The notes under the pieces are model-generated. The model made no database searches, was not told the DNA's origin, and saw nothing but the letters and a program-made list of their open reading frames with translations. This document shows positions 61,373 through 64,000 of a stretch of DNA of 64,000 nt, piece after piece. The position numbers and the translations under genes are program-made. The stretch is from positions 21,711 to 85,710 of the IMG/VR virus record IMGVR_UViG_3300032236_001159; one strand, written 5' to 3'. Position 1 is the first letter of the stretch. Each line of letters begins with the position of its first letter. The stretch is from a virus.

Positions 61373-61531
61373 CTATGTGGGACGCATAAGACTAACACTA
61401 GATTCTACACCTTGCCAATCTTCTTCATTAGTTTCATAAATTGATTCCCAATGAATAGCATACTCCAAATCTTCAAAGATTTGATTGATTGTGTTTTCTT
61501 CAATTTGAATTTCATCGAGAAAAGGATTCAT
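61373..61531 (-). CDS. Small acidic hypothetical protein, 52 residues
   Basis: ATG 61531 to TAG 61373: MNPFLDEIQIEENTINQIFE, then DLEYAIHWESIYETNEEDWQ and a short tail. It starts right after the stop of the 88-residue gene (TGA then ATG) and ends five bases before the cassette C hairpin. Confidence 0.55.
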   Translation of the reverse strand: MNPFLDEIQIEENTINQIFEDLEYAIHWESIYETNEEDWQGVESSVSLMRPT

Positions 61532-61798
61532 TCAGAGATTCTCAATTTCGTATAATAGAACTTCAACTTCTTCTTCGGTTTGATAACCTAGAACATCATC
61601 AGCAATTACAGTATCATAGCAGATGTGCCAATCTTCTTCGGTTCCTTTGAGAATGGCACTCTCATAGAGACCTTCTTCATAACCATAAGAATACTTAAAC
61701 CTTACAACACTGATGCCATAACCATTATCAAAGAAGTGTTTTGCCTGAACACCATTACCAATAGGATGGGGTTGAAATTGTAAATCAGAGAAGTTCAT
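61532..61798 (-). CDS. Hypothetical protein, 88 residues
   Basis: MNFSDLQFQPHPIGNGVQAK, then FFDNGYGISVVRFKYSYGYE and an acidic C-terminus (ADDVLGYQTEEEVEVLLYEI). The FxNGYGxSVVR motif with aromatic strands is one I have seen in small phage proteins of unknown function. Overlaps the membrane protein gene by four bases. Confidence 0.65.
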   Translation of the reverse strand: MNFSDLQFQPHPIGNGVQAKHFFDNGYGISVVRFKYSYGYEEGLYESAILKGTEEDWHICYDTVIADDVLGYQTEEEVEVLLYEIENL

Positions 61799-61995
61799 TT
61801 GAAGAGACCAGCAATAATAGCAGCAATGAGAAGAATGGTAAGGATAACAATCACAATCAGAGCACTAATCCAGATGGGAGACAATACCCATATCCAAGGC
61901 CAAGTAATTTGACCAGTGAGTTTTAGACCGATAAACAATACAGTCAGAGCACCAGTGAAACTAATGCCGGAAGAAGAAGAGGAAGAAGAAGACAT
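61795..61995 (-). CDS. Small membrane protein with two transmembrane helices
   Basis: A 66-residue protein: a serine run (MSSSSSSSSG), a first hydrophobic segment (FTGALTVLFIGLKL, about 13-26), a tryptophan-rich turn (TWPWIWVLSPIW) and a second long hydrophobic helix (ISALIVIVILTILLIAAIIA) ending LFK. It probably sits in the host inner membrane. Similar two-helix proteins are common in T4-like phages; a holin role is possible but unproven. Confidence 0.7.
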   Translation of the reverse strand: MSSSSSSSSGISFTGALTVLFIGLKLTGQITWPWIWVLSPIWISALIVIVILTILLIAAIIAGLFK

Positions 61996-62023
61996 AATAG
62001 AAGAAGAAATGAGTTAGTTAAGT

Positions 62024-62197
62024 TCAAACACGAGAAAGAGCATCTTTCTTTTGCTTGGGATTGTGATTTTGCTTCACCCAAACAGAACGTTGCTTAGAAT
62101 GAATCTGCGAAGGAAGTTTGTGCTTACCTTGAACTTCATTCACCAAAGCAAAAACATTCAAAAGAAATGCTTTTTCCAACTTTTGTGCGGTCGTCAT
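62024..62197 (-). CDS. Small basic protein, 57 residues
   Basis: ATG 62197 to TGA 62024: MTTAQKLEKAFLLNVFALVN, then a strongly basic second half (KLPSQIHSKQRSVWVKQNHN). AAAGGAAC precedes the ATG, and cassette B is just upstream. The basic helical tail suggests nucleic-acid binding; no family recognised. Confidence 0.55.
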   Translation of the reverse strand: MTTAQKLEKAFLLNVFALVNEVQGKHKLPSQIHSKQRSVWVKQNHNPKQKKDALSRV

Positions 62198-62226
62198 CAA
62201 GTCCGTTCCTTTGCTTGTGTTCTCTT

Positions 62227-62284
62227 ATTATAGCAGGTCCTAGGACCTGTGCCCGTTTACTGTGCCAGTGCTACAACTGGCACA
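62227..62284 (-). promoter_or_regulatory. Hairpin-promoter cassette, copy B
   Basis: An 8-bp hairpin TGTGCCAG/CTGGCACA (62261-62284), AAACGGGCAC spacer, the palindrome AGGTCCTAGGACCT (62235-62248) and TGC-TATAAT (-10 at 62227-62232), AAGAGAACACAAGCAAAGG. Nearly identical to copy C. Confidence 0.8.
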
Positions 62285-62289
62285 TAGGG

Positions 62290-62493
62290 TCAAGCAGCAA
62301 GCACCAAGTTTGCTACTCTATCTTCCCCAGGACGTTCTTTCAACTTATCACAAATAAGTTCAAATTGTTGAATGATATTGAGATAATAAGCAGAGGTTTG
62401 ATAGTTTCCATCCTTATGTAATTCTTCTTCGTGAATACTAAGAACTTCAATAATATCAAACAACTCCCCAGATGTCAAAGAGATTTGAGTCAT
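62290..62493 (-). CDS. Small hypothetical protein, 67 residues
   Basis: MTQISLTSGELFDIIEVLSI, then HEEELHKDGNYQTSAYYLNI and a helical end (QQFELICDKLKERPGEDRVA). All-helical, no family recognised. It overlaps the 82-residue gene by four bases and ends close to the cassette B hairpin. Confidence 0.6.
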   Translation of the reverse strand: MTQISLTSGELFDIIEVLSIHEEELHKDGNYQTSAYYLNIIQQFELICDKLKERPGEDRVANLVLAA

Positions 62494-62738
62494 TTTGTGT
62501 GCTCCTGGATGTAATCGTTAATACAGTCAAATGCTCTATTCAAAATGTAATCACTTTCATCCAAATCGTTGAGAACTTCGTTAGTGATTTCCTCACTAAA
62601 ATAGAGATTATTACCATCATCATCCATATCATATACATCTTCCTTGGTGAAGATGAAAGCAGCACAAGGTGCGTCTGCTCCTTGTTGCTCAATTAGACGT
62701 TCTACTGATTCTTTCAGTTGTTGAAGTGTGCGGTTCAT
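62490..62738 (-). CDS. Acidic hypothetical protein, 82 residues
   Basis: MNRTLQQLKESVERLIEQQG, AAFIFTKEDVYDMDDDGNNL, then a helical acidic tail (NEVLNDLDESDYILNRAFDC). The start and stop overlap with both neighbours by four bases. No family recognised. Confidence 0.65.
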   Translation of the reverse strand: MNRTLQQLKESVERLIEQQGADAPCAAFIFTKEDVYDMDDDGNNLYFSEEITNEVLNDLDESDYILNRAFDCINDYIQEHTK

Positions 62739-62917
62739 AGTGCCTCCCGTTCTTGTTTGATTTGTTTGAGTTCTTTGAGTGTGTTCACATTCCAGTTTTC
62801 ATTATCACCATAGGGAGGATATAATTTGCTATACCATTCCCCATACAATTCTGGATTAATGAGTTGCACCTGTTCTAAAGTTTCTGAAATCTCAACAAGG
62901 ATGTTAGTTTGTGTCAT
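62735..62917 (-). CDS. Small hypothetical protein, 60 residues
   Basis: MTQTNILVEISETLEQVQLI, NPELYGEWYSKLYPPYGDNE and a short charged helix ending QIKQEREAL. Overlaps neighbours by four bases each, so part of a tightly coupled early unit. No family recognised. Confidence 0.6.
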   Translation of the reverse strand: MTQTNILVEISETLEQVQLINPELYGEWYSKLYPPYGDNENWNVNTLKELKQIKQEREAL

Positions 62918-63096
62918 ACAATGTCAAAAATGGTGAAGAGTTCTCGTTGTGTTTCCGTGAACAAAGTATCAGGATCAGGATACCGATAATGTTCTTCCCA
63001 AAACTCTTTGTATTGGGACAACATATCCCGCAAGGAAGACATTTGCTTTTCAGTCAAGATTTCTTCCAGCAATAGAACTTTTTCCAAATCAGTCAT
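62914..63096 (-). CDS. Small acidic helical protein, 60 residues
   Basis: MTDLEKVLLLEEILTEKQMS, then SLRDMLSQYKEFWEEHYRYP and PDTLFTETQRELFTIFDIV. Helical and acidic with aromatic residues; no family recognised. Confidence 0.6.
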   Translation of the reverse strand: MTDLEKVLLLEEILTEKQMSSLRDMLSQYKEFWEEHYRYPDPDTLFTETQRELFTIFDIV

Positions 63097-63098
63097 TT

Positions 63099-63284
63099 TT
63101 AATCTCCAAGATAACTAACATAATTCTCATAACCTTCTTGATATCTTCCTTCTTCAAGACCATCACTAAATCCTTCACTATAAGATCTCTCCATAAGTTT
63201 GAGAATCATACTCTCAACATCAGAAGTAAGATTAGAAGATTGAGTAAGGTCTTGAAGTTGATTTTGAAGTCCGTTAGAAATCAT
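63099..63284 (-). CDS. Small hypothetical protein, 61 residues
   Basis: MISNGLQNQLQDLTQSSNLT, then SMILKLMERSYSEGFSDGLE and GRYQEGYENYVSYLGD. The tail has a SYSEGFSDGLEEGRYQEGYE run of glycine/aromatic repeats, like short EGY-type repeats. Function unknown. Shares its ATG region with the stop of the gene upstream. Confidence 0.6.
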   Translation of the reverse strand: MISNGLQNQLQDLTQSSNLTSDVESMILKLMERSYSEGFSDGLEEGRYQEGYENYVSYLGD

Positions 63285-63487
63285 CAGTTTGCCTCCATAT
63301 TTTGACGCATTTCCCTATTCAATTTATTCGCAACTCGTTCAAACTGTTCTGCTCGCATCATCCAATGATCTTTGTTATCGGTAGATTGTTCGGCATAGAG
63401 TTTCATATAACCAACGGCAGTGTATGCCATCGCAAGCAAATCAGTTTCTTCATCAAAAGTAAGAGTTTTGGTGATGGTGGAAGTCAT
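63284..63487 (-). CDS. Small hypothetical protein, 67 residues
   Basis: MTSTITKTLTFDEETDLLAM, AYTAVGYMKLYAEQSTDNKD, then HWMMRAEQFERVANKLNREM. Helical, TPR-like in feel but too short to call. First gene after cassette A. Confidence 0.6.
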   Translation of the reverse strand: MTSTITKTLTFDEETDLLAMAYTAVGYMKLYAEQSTDNKDHWMMRAEQFERVANKLNREMRQNMEAN

Positions 63488-63511
63488 TTGTCTTTGTTTG
63501 TTTGCCTTCTT

Positions 63512-63570
63512 ATTATAGCAGGTCCTAGGGTCGTTTGGGAGTGTAGTATGCCACCCCTACAACTGGCACA
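63512..63570 (-). promoter_or_regulatory. Hairpin-promoter cassette, copy A
   Basis: A 7-bp hairpin with one G-T pair (63547-63570), CCCAAACGACCC spacer, CCTAGGACC, then TGC-TATAAT (-10 at 63512-63517), 25 bases before ATG 63487. The hairpin begins three bases after the upstream gene's stop. Confidence 0.8.
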
Positions 63571-63573
63571 TCA

Positions 63574-63786
63574 CTATACTGTCTCATTCACTTCTACGTT
63601 ATGGTCTTCAAACCATTCTTCACCATAACTTTCAACAATCTCTGTTGCCAGTTCTTCGTTAGTATAGTCGGTGAGATTTCCCACAAGAGTATCATAAGCA
63701 ATGTTCAATACTGCGTCCATATCTAGACTATCCAGAATGTATTGAGCATAAGAATCAATGACGGAATCACGGTCTTTGAAGTTCAT
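63574..63786 (-). CDS. Acidic hypothetical protein, about 70 residues
   Basis: MNFKDRDSVIDSYAQYILDS, then an acidic helix-rich body (LVGNLTDYTNEELATEIVES) and EEWFEDHNVEVNETV. The ATG at 63786 is preferred to a TTG at 63831 that lies inside the upstream gene. No family recognised. Confidence 0.6.
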   Translation of the reverse strand: MNFKDRDSVIDSYAQYILDSLDMDAVLNIAYDTLVGNLTDYTNEELATEIVESYGEEWFEDHNVEVNETV

Positions 63787-63820
63787 TTGAGTTTCAGTTA
63801 GTTGGGTTGGTAGAAATTGT

Positions 63821-63985
63821 TCAGGATTCAACAGAAAACAACTTGTAAATCTTATTGGTTATATTATCATAATCAGAAAGAGGGTCAAACTCTGTATCTT
63901 CACAGAACTCTCGGTTATTATGAACCAAAGATTGAATCAAGTCCCATTCTTCCAAAGTGAAAAACTCTTTGATTGTTTCAGACAT
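63821..63985 (-). CDS. Small hypothetical protein, 54 residues
   Basis: ATG 63985 to TGA 63821: MSETIKEFFTLEEWDLIQSL, then VHNNREFCEDTEFDPLSDYD and a short helical tail. GGAAAGG lies four bases before the ATG, and GCAAAGGAAAGG at the window edge matches the 3' end of the repeated cassette, so another copy probably begins just beyond 64000. Confidence 0.6.
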   Translation of the reverse strand: MSETIKEFFTLEEWDLIQSLVHNNREFCEDTEFDPLSDYDNITNKIYKLFSVES

Positions 63986-64000
63986 TCACCTTTCCTTTGC

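Overview
The window reads as part of the genome of a T4-like myovirus, most likely a cyanophage or close relative. The evidence is the T4 core gene set in the order familiar from marine T4-like phages, A+T-rich DNA (roughly two thirds A+T by eye), a DUF3110-like protein (a family otherwise typical of cyanobacteria and their phages), and DUF4815, DUF5661 and YHYH modules in virion genes. No psbA, psbD, integrase or tRNA was seen, so the host is inferred. Every convincing protein gene is on the minus strand, so transcription runs from high to low coordinates.

Right part (about 56.9-64 kb): some 28 short, tightly packed, mostly unrecognised genes, probably early host-takeover functions. They are divided into transcription units by a repeated module made of a TGTGCCAG...CTGGCACA hairpin, a spacer and an extended -10 promoter (TGCTATAAT or TGCTATGAT). 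Between 55.5 and 56.9 kb lies a complex, largely non-coding stretch. It holds direct repeats, eleven ACGAA pentamers, a short GIY-YIG nuclease gene, a CTCCACAG array with a 15-bp inverted repeat, a strong sigma70-type promoter on the plus strand and a perfect 52-bp tandem duplication.

Middle (about 12-55.5 kb): the virion block. In transcription order it holds small genes and a glycosyltransferase-like gene, then gp25, gp6, a giant 4068-residue gp7-like protein, gp8, a 2505-residue DUF4815 protein, accessory fibre-like proteins, gp13, gp14, gp15, gp16, a DUF5661/DUF5872-type protein, gp17, gp18, gp19, gp20, gp67, an unknown protein, gp21, gp22 and gp23. gp23 ends at an intrinsic terminator. 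T4-type late-promoter octamers (TATAAATA or CATAAATA) precede several of these genes. The baseplate wedge, neck, tail, packaging and head-assembly functions are therefore encoded as one late programme with its own capsid protease and scaffold.

Left part (0-12 kb): a gp19-like protein, then the replication, recombination and late-transcription cluster: UvsY, UvsW, the late sigma factor gp55, gp47, a DUF3110-like protein, gp46, clamp gp45 and clamp loader gp44. A LAGLIDADG-type endonuclease and the start of a DNA adenine methylase follow. gp45, gp44 and gp55 link replication to late transcription; gp46/47, UvsY and UvsW carry out recombination-dependent replication.

The most striking feature is at gp46. 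The gene is broken exactly inside its Walker A motif by a split intein: 40 residues of gp46 plus a 32-residue N-intein, then a complete free-standing Vsr-like (EDxHD-type) homing endonuclease gene, then a 124-residue C-intein fused to the other 531 residues of gp46. The break lies before intein block B, giving an unusually short N fragment. An essential recombination ATPase would therefore be rebuilt only by protein trans-splicing.
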